Shown here piece after piece: positions 1 through 7,490 of a stretch of 64,000 nucleotides of DNA (its first letter is position 1; every line of letters begins with the position of its first letter). The position numbers and the translations under genes are program-made. Under the pieces are notes generated by a model, which saw nothing but the letters and a program-made list of their open reading frames with translations, made no database searches and was not told where the DNA came from. Source of the stretch: Bacteroidia bacterium (lineage in GTDB: Bacteria > Bacteroidota > Bacteroidia > CAIKAF01); NCBI GenBank assembly GCA_016742095.1, contig JACVCJ010000005.1, forward strand, positions 67,335 to 131,334, given 5' to 3'.

Positions 1-1200
1 CGCCTGTACAAAATGCTCGACCATGAGTACCAGCTGCTGAACGAACGCCTGATAGACCGGGCCGAGGATACCTGCTTTTTCGTGTTTGCCAATACCGTAG
101 CCACCATCAATTACCATAAGACCAAACCCGGGCACGGCTGGATCGGCTGCCGCTTCCAGATACGTCCCAATACACCGCCCAACGACGTAGTGATACACGT
201 ACGTCTGAAAGAACAGGAAAAACTGCTGCAGCATAAGACCCTGGGCATACTGGGCGTAAACCTCATTTTTGCCTGCCGCTACTACCACAACGATGCCACT
301 ACGCTCATGATGTCGCTCATGGACAATCTTACCTGGGACAAGGTGGAAATTGATATGTTCCGCGCCACGGGGCCCGATTTCAGCGATGTGGACAACCGCC
401 TCATGAGCCTGCGCCTGGTGCGTTACGGACTTACGGACGCCACCATGTTCCTGCCCGACGGCAAGGTGGTACAGGCCTCGGACCTGCTGTACAAAAAGAA
501 CGTACTGCTGCTGCGCAGCCGCTTTAAGCCCATCACCAGCCTCAGCATCGACATGCTTACCAATGCCATACGCGACTTTTCGGCCATGCTCGAGGAAGGC
601 GCCGGCGAACCCCTGGTCATCTCCGAACTTTCGCTCAATAACCTGTACCTCAAAGATACCGATATCGACGAGCGGGATTTCCTCGACCGTGCCGATACGC
701 TCTGCGCCCTGGGCCATACCGTAATGATCTCCAACTTTATGGAGCATTACATCCTGTCGCAATATTTTTCAAGGCATTATACGCGCGAACAGATCTGTGT
801 GGTAATGGGCATGCCCAATATCGTGGACATGTTCAACGAAGACCTGTACAGCCACCTGCCCGGCGGTATCCTGGAAGCCATGTCGAGGCTGTTCAATAAC
901 CAGGCCACGGTACTGGTGTATCCTATGATCGATAAGGACGGCCGCATACTCACCCTGGATAATTTTGAGTGTGCCGGGAACGTGAGGCCCCTGTACGATT
1001 ACCTGCTCAAAAACGGCCGCATGCGCAATATTTCGCACTACAACCCGGCCCTGCTGGGTATTTATGCCGATAAGGTGCTGAAAATGTTACAGGAAGGTAA
1101 TCCCGAATGGGAAAAATACGTGCCCAGCTACGTAGCCAATATCATCAAGGACAAGAAAATTTTCGGGTATAAAGACCCCGCCTACAGCAGGGAACACTAA
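1..1200 (+). CDS. Conserved cytosolic protein of unknown function, 5' truncated
   Basis: The reading frame is open to the first base of the window, so the true start lies outside it and the ATG at 13 is probably internal. About 399 residues are visible. There is no signal peptide or membrane segment in the visible part. The sequence is mixed alpha/beta with long conserved-looking stretches (HGWIGCRFQI, FLDRADTLCALGHTVMIS). I recognise it as a protein conserved across Bacteroidota that automatic pipelines have labelled with unrelated names such as nicotinate-nucleotide adenylyltransferase; I see no HxGH nucleotidyltransferase motif in the visible part that would support that label. The stop is 1 base from the stop of the convergent gene at 1202. 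Function unknown. Confidence 0.85.
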   Translation, partial: RLYKMLDHEYQLLNERLIDRAEDTCFFVFANTVATINYHKTKPGHGWIGCRFQIRPNTPPNDVVIHVRLKEQEKLLQHKTLGILGVNLIFACRYYHNDATTLMMSLMDNLTWDKVEIDMFRATGPDFSDVDNRLMSLRLVRYGLTDATMFLPDGKVVQASDLLYKKNVLLLRSRFKPITSLSIDMLTNAIRDFSAMLEEGAGEPLVISELSLNNLYLKDTDIDERDFLDRADTLCALGHTVMISNFMEHYILSQYFSRHYTREQICVVMGMPNIVDMFNEDLYSHLPGGILEAMSRLFNNQATVLVYPMIDKDGRILTLDNFECAGNVRPLYDYLLKNGRMRNISHYNPALLGIYADKVLKMLQEGNPEWEKYVPSYVANIIKDKKIFGYKDPAYSREH

Positions 1201-1201
1201 G

Positions 1202-1723
1202 CTATTTCCACTTTTTATTGAAATGGCGGATCACGCTGCGTACCGAGGGTCTATCGTCCCCGGCGAGCAGCTGCAGGGTCTCGCGCACTTCAGGTGCCAG
1301 TTCGGGCCAGCGGCGCAGGAACCAGTGTTCGGTCAGCTTCAGCGCGTTTACTTTTACGGCGGGTTTGCTCTCCGGGTCGCGCAGGTAGTGCAGCAGACGG
1401 TCGAACCAGGCCGTTTCGGCGTCCAGGGGCGGCAGGTTCAGGAAAATGCAGAGCATGTTGCGCTTCAGCGTGCCGTTCTGTGTCTGTTCCAGGCATTGCA
1501 GAAACTGTGGCACAAAAGGAAAGAGCAGCGGCGGGTATTTGGCGGCAAAATGCACCAGTATCCAGGAAATGTGTTCGGCGTAGGGCGATCGTTCCTGCAG
1601 AATGATGCGGACCATTCCCTCCAGGTGTGCTTCCTTCTGTAAAATGAAGGCATTGGCCTGTTCAAAGCTGCGGTGCTCCCGGAAGCCTTCGGTAAACGTG
1701 AGAATATCCTGTTCGGTGCTCAT
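1202..1723 (-). CDS. Small helical-repeat (HEAT-like) protein
   Basis: The product is 173 residues, soluble and almost entirely helical, with short paired helices of the type FVPQFLQCLEQ and FDRLLHYLRDP that resemble HEAT/ARM repeats. It ends in a basic tail (RHFNKKWK). No catalytic motif or signal peptide is seen. I chose the ATG at 1723 (MSTEQ) because the frame extension further upstream encodes a poor N-terminus; a TATTTTTG box on the same strand (1763-1770) lies 39 nt upstream. HEAT-like folds usually serve as protein-binding scaffolds, but no partner is suggested by the neighbours. It could equally be a divergent member of an unrelated helical family. Confidence 0.75.
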   Translation of the reverse strand: MSTEQDILTFTEGFREHRSFEQANAFILQKEAHLEGMVRIILQERSPYAEHISWILVHFAAKYPPLLFPFVPQFLQCLEQTQNGTLKRNMLCIFLNLPPLDAETAWFDRLLHYLRDPESKPAVKVNALKLTEHWFLRRWPELAPEVRETLQLLAGDDRPSVRSVIRHFNKKWK

Positions 1724-1849
1724 TTTCAATGGTTTTTTGCGATCTGCTCCAACGTGTCCCTGCAAAAATAAGAGGATCGGTTTATAGATGTATATTTACA
1801 GGCTTTTTCGCATTCCATTTGCTTATAAAACACCAAAGACCAGATAATT

Positions 1850-2641
1850 ATGGACACAGCATTCGAAAAGATACGCGCTGCGACCGGGCCTTACCGCCGG
1901 CAGATCCTGGAGCATCCGCTGTACATGAACATAAATGAACCTGCTGATATTAAATTATTTATGCAGTTTCACGTATTTGCCGTATGGGATTTTATGTCCC
2001 TGCTGAAGGCATTGCAGAATCATCTTACCTGCACGCGGGTGCCCTGGGTGCCCGTAGGCGATGCAGATACGCGTTTTCTCATCAACGAGATCGTAGTGGG
2101 CGAGGAAAGTGATGTAGACGAGAACGGCGAACGCCGCAGTCATTTCGAAATGTACCTGCGGGCCATGGAACAGTGCGGCGCCGATACCTCGCAGATGCAG
2201 CAGCTGATCGGCTTCCTGCAGTCGGGCTCCGGTGTGGCTTCGGCTCTTAAAATGGCCGGCGTGGCGCCCGAGGCCGAAACTTTTGTGAATTTTACCTTCG
2301 GGGCCATTGCGCAGGATAAGGCGCATATACTGGCGGCGGTATTCACCTTCGGACGGGAAGATCTGATCCCCGGCATGTTCTATGCCCTGGTGAACGAACT
2401 CAACCAGCGTTTCCCGGGAATGCTCAGCGCCTTTAAATACTACCTGGACCGCCACATAGAGGTAGACGGCGACCATCACAGTCACCTGGCCCTGGAAATG
2501 ACGGCCCGCCTCTGCGGCAACGATCCCCTGAAGTGGCAGGAAGCCTCCGCCATGGCCGTGGAAAGCCTCAAGGCGCGTCTCACTCTCTGGGACGGCGCCC
2601 TGCGTGCCATCTGTGCACACAAAACCGCCGGCGTACACTAA
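1850..2641 (+). CDS. DUF3050 family protein, heme-oxygenase-like fold
   Basis: The 263-residue product matches the DUF3050 family from end to end, including the N-terminal pattern I..HPLY..I....DIKLFMQFHVFAVWDFMSLLK, the ...FLINEIVVGEESD... segment, and the His-containing C-terminal stretch HIEVDGDHHSHLA. Family members have a heme-oxygenase or TenA-like helical bundle in which His and Glu residues could bind a di-metal or heme centre. The biochemical role is not established. It is cytosolic, with no signal peptide. It is followed 41 bases later by a ketoacyl synthase gene on the same strand, which could be co-transcribed, though a -7-like box lies between the two. Confidence 0.88.
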   Translation: MDTAFEKIRAATGPYRRQILEHPLYMNINEPADIKLFMQFHVFAVWDFMSLLKALQNHLTCTRVPWVPVGDADTRFLINEIVVGEESDVDENGERRSHFEMYLRAMEQCGADTSQMQQLIGFLQSGSGVASALKMAGVAPEAETFVNFTFGAIAQDKAHILAAVFTFGREDLIPGMFYALVNELNQRFPGMLSAFKYYLDRHIEVDGDHHSHLALEMTARLCGNDPLKWQEASAMAVESLKARLTLWDGALRAICAHKTAGVH

Positions 2642-2682
2642 AAAGGCGCCGGGCATTTTCTTTTTTTGCGACCTTTGCGCCC

Positions 2683-3816
2683 ATGAAAGGGGTATATATC
2701 CACGGGTTTTCCGCCGTGTCTTCGCTGGGCACTTCGTCTGCGGAGGCCGCGGCGCTGTATGCCGCACCCCGTTCCCTTTCCGTACTGCGTAACGAACAGG
2801 CGGTCTTCCCGCTTTCCGCTTCGGCCGAAACGGGGTTACAGGCCTTCCTGGAAGAACACAGCTGGCTCCGGAAACACAGCCGTACCATACAGCTGGCCGT
2901 TTTTGCCACATCCCTGCTGTCGGCCTTACCGGGGCAGAGAACCCTGGTAAATGTCGGCTCCTCCCGAGGCAGCACCGATTTGTGGGAACAGTTCCACCGG
3001 GCTTCCCTGCAGGAGGGACGCCTGAACCCGGCGGCCTCGCCGTCTACCACGCCGGGCAATATTGCCTCCTCCGTGGCCCGTTACCTGGCTTCGGGATCGG
3101 TTCCGCTCGATCACAGCATTACCTGCGGCTCGGGCCTGCAGTCCATTGCCAATGCCTGTGCCTGGATCCGCGCCGGTATGTGTACGCAGGCCCTGGCCGG
3201 CGGAACGGAAGCGCCCCTGAGCGATTTTACCCAGGCCCAGTTTCGTTCCCTGGGCATTGTAAGTCGTAATACAGAAGGTTTTACCTGCAAGCCGCTGTAT
3301 AAAAACAAAGAGAACAATACACTTTGCCTGGGAGAGGCCGCCGGAATGGTGCTGCTTTCGCCCGAAACCTCGGCATACCGCATAGCGGGCATCGGTTTTG
3401 GTACGGAACAGGCGGCCAGTTTAAGCGGGATCACCCCCGCGGGAAAAGCCCTGCAGCGGTCCATGCGCGAAGCCCTGGAACAGGCTGGCATAGAAAGACC
3501 GGATGCCGTTATTGCCCATGCTCCGGGCACGCTCAAGGGCGATGCGGCTGAAACGGCCGCGCTGAAACTGCTTTTCGGGACCGCTATGCCGGTGTACAGC
3601 ACCAAATATCTTACGGGACATACCCTGGGCGCTTCGGGCATGCTGAGCCTGCAACTGGCCCTGCTGCTGCTGGACGGTCAGCGGCCCCGCATGCCTTACG
3701 AAACGGAGTTCGCTACGCTGCCTGCCGCGCCGCTGCGGACGGTACTGATCAATGCCACCGGTTTCGGCGGAAATGCCGTTTCAGTACTGATACGTAAAGA
3801 GGAAATTACTTCTTGA
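2683..3816 (+). CDS. Beta-ketoacyl-ACP synthase family protein (orphan)
   Basis: The 377-residue product has the thiolase-type ketosynthase fold with a complete Cys-His-His triad: Cys148 (SITCGSG), His279 (AHAPGT) and His313 (TGHTLGASG). It is shorter than FabF (about 415 residues), and the loop after the first His reads HAPGTLKGD where FabF has HGTSTPLGD. I chose the ATG at 2683 because it gives the standard N-terminal strand (VYIHGFSAVSSLGT), and a GACCTTTG -7-like box ends 6 nt before it. The family condenses acyl primers with malonyl-ACP; this divergent type occurs in pigment (flexirubin or aryl polyene) pathways, but no such cluster is here. Its last 11 bases overlap the end of rbfA on the other strand. 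Confidence 0.87.
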   Translation: MKGVYIHGFSAVSSLGTSSAEAAALYAAPRSLSVLRNEQAVFPLSASAETGLQAFLEEHSWLRKHSRTIQLAVFATSLLSALPGQRTLVNVGSSRGSTDLWEQFHRASLQEGRLNPAASPSTTPGNIASSVARYLASGSVPLDHSITCGSGLQSIANACAWIRAGMCTQALAGGTEAPLSDFTQAQFRSLGIVSRNTEGFTCKPLYKNKENNTLCLGEAAGMVLLSPETSAYRIAGIGFGTEQAASLSGITPAGKALQRSMREALEQAGIERPDAVIAHAPGTLKGDAAETAALKLLFGTAMPVYSTKYLTGHTLGASGMLSLQLALLLLDGQRPRMPYETEFATLPAAPLRTVLINATGFGGNAVSVLIRKEEITS

Positions 3817-4144
3817 GCAGATTTTCGATGTGCTGCACCCGGTCGAAGGTATCGTCGATATAAAAATACAGATCGGGAATTTTACGGAGCTGATTCTTAA
3901 GACCCTGACCGATTTCCATGCGGATGCGGCGGGTATTGGCCTCGATAACGCCGAGGGTCTTTTCGCGAGCCTCATTGGGGAAAATACTGATGTGAATGCG
4001 GGCCACCGAAAGATCGGGCGAAACCCGCAGATCGGTCACCGAGACCATTACATTGCCATACAGCATACGCCCGTCGCGCATGAAATATTCCCCGAGTTCT
4101 TTTTGTATGAGACGTGCTACCTTATGCTGACGTGTGCTATCCAT
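3806..4144 (-). CDS. rbfA: Ribosome-binding factor A
   Basis: RbfA binds the free 30S subunit and helps mature the 5' end of 16S rRNA. The 112-residue product has the family's compact KH-like layout: the N-terminal helix RQHKVARLIQKELGEYF, the VSVTDLRVSPDLSVARIHISIF strand region and the C-terminal RKIPDLYFYIDDTFDRVQHIENLL helix. I chose the ATG at 4144 (MDSTRQ) because a perfect TACCTTTG promoter box (4152-4159) ends only 7 nt upstream. The gene converges on the ketosynthase gene with an 11-base overlap. It stands alone rather than in the nusA-infB cluster seen in many bacteria. Confidence 0.95.
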   Translation of the reverse strand: MDSTRQHKVARLIQKELGEYFMRDGRMLYGNVMVSVTDLRVSPDLSVARIHISIFPNEAREKTLGVIEANTRRIRMEIGQGLKNQLRKIPDLYFYIDDTFDRVQHIENLLKK

Positions 4145-4151
4145 GAGACGG

Positions 4152-4159
4152 CAAAGGTA
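4152..4159 (-). promoter_or_regulatory. -7 promoter box for rbfA
   Basis: Reading the minus strand, TACCTTTG matches the Bacteroidota consensus TAnnTTTG. It ends 7 nt before the rbfA ATG, so the predicted transcript would have a leader of only a few bases. Confidence 0.6.
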
Positions 4160-4208
4160 CAAAAAAAGCCCCGACAGGCACTCATAATGTTTCGTTTAAC
4201 AATACAAC

Positions 4209-5021
4209 TCAGAATTTATAGCCTGCATACCAGTTGAACTGGATCTTGGGATCGCCGAAAACGCGTTCGTCGGTATATTCGGTGTCCGTAAAATCGTACT
4301 GGGTACCCAGGCCCATGTCGAAACCGAAACGGAACTGCGGCACAGGCGTAAATACCACGCCGTTGTACACCATAATACGCATCGTGCTTACCGGGTGATT
4401 ACCCACCGGCACCGAACCGACCAGTGGTCCGCGCTTGTTGTTGAGGATGTAGTGAAGGCCGGGACCGACCACATAGCGCGCCTTGCCCTGTCCGCCGGGA
4501 TAAAAACGGGCATCCAGTCCGATGCTGAAAATGCGGTTCCTGCGGAAAACGTAGGGATTTTCGATCTTGGAATCGGTATTGAAATAATTGTTGTTAAAGC
4601 CTACGGTGACCGGGATACGGAAGCCGATGCGGTTGTTCTTCAGCAGGTATTCGTAATGCAGGGTAATATCGGTACGGAAGAGGTCGGCCAGGTTCAGCCC
4701 GATGAAGTGCCTGCCGTAATCCTCGCCGGCCCTGCGTTCCCGTATGGGTTTTTCGGGACGGGGAGTCGCGGTCCTTTCAAAGGTTTCGGACGTGCCGTTC
4801 TCATACACGATGGAACGTACCTGCCGCCTGTCGATGCTGTACACCGGTCCGTCGGGATTGTTGCGGGCGCGGTATTTTACCGCTGAAGGGGTAATTTCCG
4901 TAACTTTTACGTCCAGCATACTGCCGTCTTTCAGGTGCACAACATCCTGCGTATAGCTGTAAGAAATGCAGAAAAACGTGAACAGTATGGATAAAAATGC
5001 GTTACTTAGTATGTGGGTCAT
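4209..5021 (-). CDS. Exported outer-membrane beta-barrel-like protein
   Basis: The 270-residue product starts with a signal peptide (FLSILFTFFCISYSYTQ, cleavage near residue 25). A small beta domain follows (DVVHLKDGSMLDVKVTEITPSAVKYR), of a type common in Bacteroidota exported proteins that respond to YxxxDxxxVxxI-type repeats. From about residue 105 the sequence is a run of amphipathic strands with aromatic girdles (HYEYLL, RIGFRIPVTVGF, FRFGFDMGLG) ending in Tyr-Lys-Phe, typical of an outer-membrane barrel. The role is unknown. It is transcribed divergently from the sorbosone-dehydrogenase-like gene, with only about 70 bases between the start codons. Confidence 0.8.
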   Translation of the reverse strand: MTHILSNAFLSILFTFFCISYSYTQDVVHLKDGSMLDVKVTEITPSAVKYRARNNPDGPVYSIDRRQVRSIVYENGTSETFERTATPRPEKPIRERRAGEDYGRHFIGLNLADLFRTDITLHYEYLLKNNRIGFRIPVTVGFNNNYFNTDSKIENPYVFRRNRIFSIGLDARFYPGGQGKARYVVGPGLHYILNNKRGPLVGSVPVGNHPVSTMRIMVYNGVVFTPVPQFRFGFDMGLGTQYDFTDTEYTDERVFGDPKIQFNWYAGYKF

Positions 5022-5092
5022 GAGAGTCGCTTTTTTTGAACTATTTTATACCCAAAAGAACAGGTGAAAACCAAATATACAATAAAATACGT

Positions 5093-6286
5093 ATGCAAGG
5101 AACTAAACTATTTTCCGGGGAAAAAGGCCTCCGTTTCCTGTACAGGAGCTCGGGGCTGATGATGGCACCACTGCTGATCCTGCTTTTCACCTTTTCAACC
5201 TGCCGGGTAAATCCGCCCATGAACAAACCGGCTGCAGGCCCGGAAAAGTTATCGCTCATAAAACTGCCTCCCGGTTTTAAGATCGATCTTTATGCATCCG
5301 ATGTGAAGAACGTACGCGCCATTACCTGGGGCGCGGACAATGTGCTGTTCGGCGGCAGCCGCAGCGAAGGAAAGGTATACGCCATGGTGGATAAGAACGG
5401 CGATAAAAAAGCCGATGAGATCGTAACCGTGGCCGAAGATCTGCATATGCCCACGGGTATCGCCTATAAAGACGGCAACCTGTATGTGAGCGAGGTATCA
5501 CGCGTGCTGGTGTTTAAAAATATCGATAAGAACTTCCGCAATAAACCCTCTTTTGAAGTGCTGCCCTACACTTTCCCGGAAGAAGAACACCACGGCTGGA
5601 AATACCTGAAATTCGGCCCGGACGGAAAGCTGTACGTACCGGTAGGCGCCCCCTGCAACATTTGTAAACGGGACGATGATCCGCGTTTTGCCTCTATTAT
5701 GCGTATGAATCCCGACGGCAGCGCTGCCGAGATATTTGCCTCCGGCATCCGGAATTCGGTGGGCTTTGACTGGCACCCGGTCTCTAAAACACTGTATTTT
5801 ACCGAGAACGGCCGCGACTGGATGGGTGACGATATTCCGCCCTGCGAACTGAACCACGCGCCCGAAAAAGGCATGCATTTCGGTTTCCCCTATTGCCACG
5901 GCGGTACTCTGCCCGATACGGAATACGGCAAGGAAAAACCCTGCAGCGATTTTGCGCCACCCCTGCAAAACCTGGGTCCGCACGTAGCCCCGCTGGGCAT
6001 GACCTTTTACACGGGCACGGCTTTCCCCGAAGAATACCGCAACGGCATTTTTATGGCCGAGCACGGCTCCTGGAACCGCACCAAACCCCTGGGTTACCGG
6101 GTAAGTTTTGTGGCGTTGGATGAAAACGGTAAAAGTAAAGGCTATACCATCTTTGCCGAAGGCTGGCTCGAAGATGACGGCAGCCGTTGGGGCCGGCCGG
6201 TGGATATACTGATGCATCCCGACGGTTCTTTACTGGTGAGCGACGATTTCGGCGATGCCGTTTACCGCATCTATTACCAGCCTTAA
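5093..6286 (+). CDS. Sorbosone/PQQ-dependent sugar dehydrogenase-like protein, probable lipoprotein
   Basis: From about residue 55 to the end this is a glucose/sorbosone dehydrogenase-type six-bladed propeller: MPTGIAYKDGNLYVSE, HGWKYLKFGPDGKLYVPVG, ASGIRNSVGFDWHP, FTENGRDWMGDDIPP and a closing blade with DGSLLVSDDFG. Several acidic loops could bind calcium, as in PQQ enzymes. Relatives oxidise sugars or aldehydes in the periplasm. A hydrophobic segment ending FTFSTC suggests a lipoprotein or exported form. The start is uncertain: the ATG at 5093 (397 residues) and the ATG pair at 5159/5162 are both plausible, and a TTG at 5036 is less likely. The stop overlaps the convergent YkgJ-type gene by 4 bases. 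Confidence 0.87.
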   Translation: MQGTKLFSGEKGLRFLYRSSGLMMAPLLILLFTFSTCRVNPPMNKPAAGPEKLSLIKLPPGFKIDLYASDVKNVRAITWGADNVLFGGSRSEGKVYAMVDKNGDKKADEIVTVAEDLHMPTGIAYKDGNLYVSEVSRVLVFKNIDKNFRNKPSFEVLPYTFPEEEHHGWKYLKFGPDGKLYVPVGAPCNICKRDDDPRFASIMRMNPDGSAAEIFASGIRNSVGFDWHPVSKTLYFTENGRDWMGDDIPPCELNHAPEKGMHFGFPYCHGGTLPDTEYGKEKPCSDFAPPLQNLGPHVAPLGMTFYTGTAFPEEYRNGIFMAEHGSWNRTKPLGYRVSFVALDENGKSKGYTIFAEGWLEDDGSRWGRPVDILMHPDGSLLVSDDFGDAVYRIYYQP

Positions 6287-6768
6287 CGGACCTTTGCGGC
6301 CAGTTCCTTCATTTTTTCCACGGCCAGGAAGGCGGCAGGGCACACAAAGGTGTTCTGCAGCGTGGTAGAAGGCCGTTTAAAGAATACATCGCTGTCGGTA
6401 TAGGGATAATTGCGGCAGTCGCCCGGGCGCGCCTCGTAAATGGAGCAGTAGTTATCGGTGCCCAGGAAGGGGCAGGGACTGCTCTGCACTACGTAATCCC
6501 CGTCTTCGTCCAGGCGCAGGTACTGTTCGATAAGTGCCGATTCTTTTATGCGTAAATGTTTGGCTATGCGCGAAATATCGGGGGTGCGGAAACGCGGACT
6601 GATGCTCTTGCAGCAACCGGCACATTGCAGGCAATCTACCTCTTCAAAAACTTCCTCGTGTACCTGCGGCAGATAGCGCAGCAGGGTCTTCGTTTTTGGG
6701 CCGTTCAGGAATTTTTTGTTCTCCTTCTGCTTTTCGCGGGCTTTTTCCGGCAGTTTTTCGCGGTTCAT
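6283..6768 (-). CDS. YkgJ-type cysteine-cluster protein
   Basis: The 161-residue product carries the CxxCxxCC signature (CLQCAGCC) near residue 46, followed by the second cluster SPCPFL...YCSIYEARPGDCRNYP that defines the zinc/iron-chelating YkgJ (UPF0153) family. The N-terminal 30 residues are highly charged (NREKLPEKAREKQKENKK). The eight clustered cysteines probably bind a metal; the biochemical role is unknown. I chose the ATG at 6768 because a perfect TACGTTTG box on the same strand (6773-6780) ends 4 nt before it, which excludes the longer frame starting at 6801. The gene overlaps its convergent neighbour by 4 bases. Confidence 0.92.
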   Translation of the reverse strand: MNREKLPEKAREKQKENKKFLNGPKTKTLLRYLPQVHEEVFEEVDCLQCAGCCKSISPRFRTPDISRIAKHLRIKESALIEQYLRLDEDGDYVVQSSPCPFLGTDNYCSIYEARPGDCRNYPYTDSDVFFKRPSTTLQNTFVCPAAFLAVEKMKELAAKVR

Positions 6769-6772
6769 GGTA

Positions 6773-6801
6773 CAAACGTACGCAAGATTTAGTCTGTGCA
6801 A
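6773..6801 (-). promoter_or_regulatory. Promoter of the YkgJ-type gene, near-leaderless
   Basis: On the minus strand TACGTTTG (6773-6780) is preceded by TTG (6799-6801) with an 18-nt spacer. The box ends 4 nt before the ATG, so transcription probably begins at or next to the start codon. Confidence 0.6.
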
Positions 6802-6818
6802 CAGCCCGGTCTTGTTTT

Positions 6819-7373
6819 TTAGTTGCAGAGCAGGAAGAAATCCACCCGGATATTCCTGGGCGTATGGGGCAGCGTATCCATGGAAAAGACCGTGTAATGT
6901 CCCGTAAAACCGGTTACGGCCTCTATGTATCCGCGTATCGGCTTTCTTCCGCCTGCGGTGCTGCCGGTGCTTTTGTAGATCTCGGCCTTCAGGCTGCTTC
7001 CGGGATCGCCGCTGCTGCTGCGGTAGTAGTTCGAGGAATAATTGCCCCAGTTACCTATGGTGCTTATTTCACTTTCGTATACCAGTGAAAAAGAGCCGGA
7101 ATAACTGCCAGGTTCATATATGCCCGGGCCCTTGTAGGGTGAGATCCGCATAAAGAGTGCTTTTCCGTTGGTGGCTTTTCCACCGGGAATATACTGCTGC
7201 GATACCGTAAAATACAGGCCGTATGGTTCGCTGACCATAATATCGGTATGCCCCATTTCGATCGCCTGGCCATCCACAAGTACCGTAAGGTAATAAGGAT
7301 TCTCTTCCTTTTTTGTGCAGGAACTGAGAATTAAAAGTGTGAATACGAGTGTTTTGGATAGTTTATTTTGCAT
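6819..7373 (-). CDS. Lipoprotein of unknown function
   Basis: The 184-residue product has a lipoprotein signal (KTLVFTLLILSSC, Cys19) followed by a charged linker and a beta-rich domain. The body resembles the many small Bacteroidota lipoproteins with an immunoglobulin or jelly-roll-like fold (YYLTVLVDGQAIEMG, GIYEPGSYSGSFSLVYES). No catalytic motif is visible. It probably sits in the inner or outer membrane facing the periplasm. It is divergent from the choice-of-anchor-L gene to its right. Confidence 0.75.
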   Translation of the reverse strand: MQNKLSKTLVFTLLILSSCTKKEENPYYLTVLVDGQAIEMGHTDIMVSEPYGLYFTVSQQYIPGGKATNGKALFMRISPYKGPGIYEPGSYSGSFSLVYESEISTIGNWGNYSSNYYRSSSGDPGSSLKAEIYKSTGSTAGGRKPIRGYIEAVTGFTGHYTVFSMDTLPHTPRNIRVDFFLLCN

Positions 7374-7490
7374 GGGTCTAAAGCGTTGTGAAAAGATAGT
7401 AAATTATCCTGTACACATTACGCCGTGCAATACTTTTGCGGCTTTTGTGTTTTGTTAATAGTGCAGGGTTATACTTTAGTATCCGGTAAG

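Noticed and set aside
1-1200. Nicotinate-nucleotide adenylyltransferase or TonB receptor label for the first gene
   Set aside because: No HxGH or ISSTxxR motif and no barrel or plug features are visible, so the label is not supported by the sequence in the window.
5036-5092. TTG start for the sorbosone-dehydrogenase-like gene
   Set aside because: The extra residues do not improve the exported N-terminus, and an ATG at 5093 is available.
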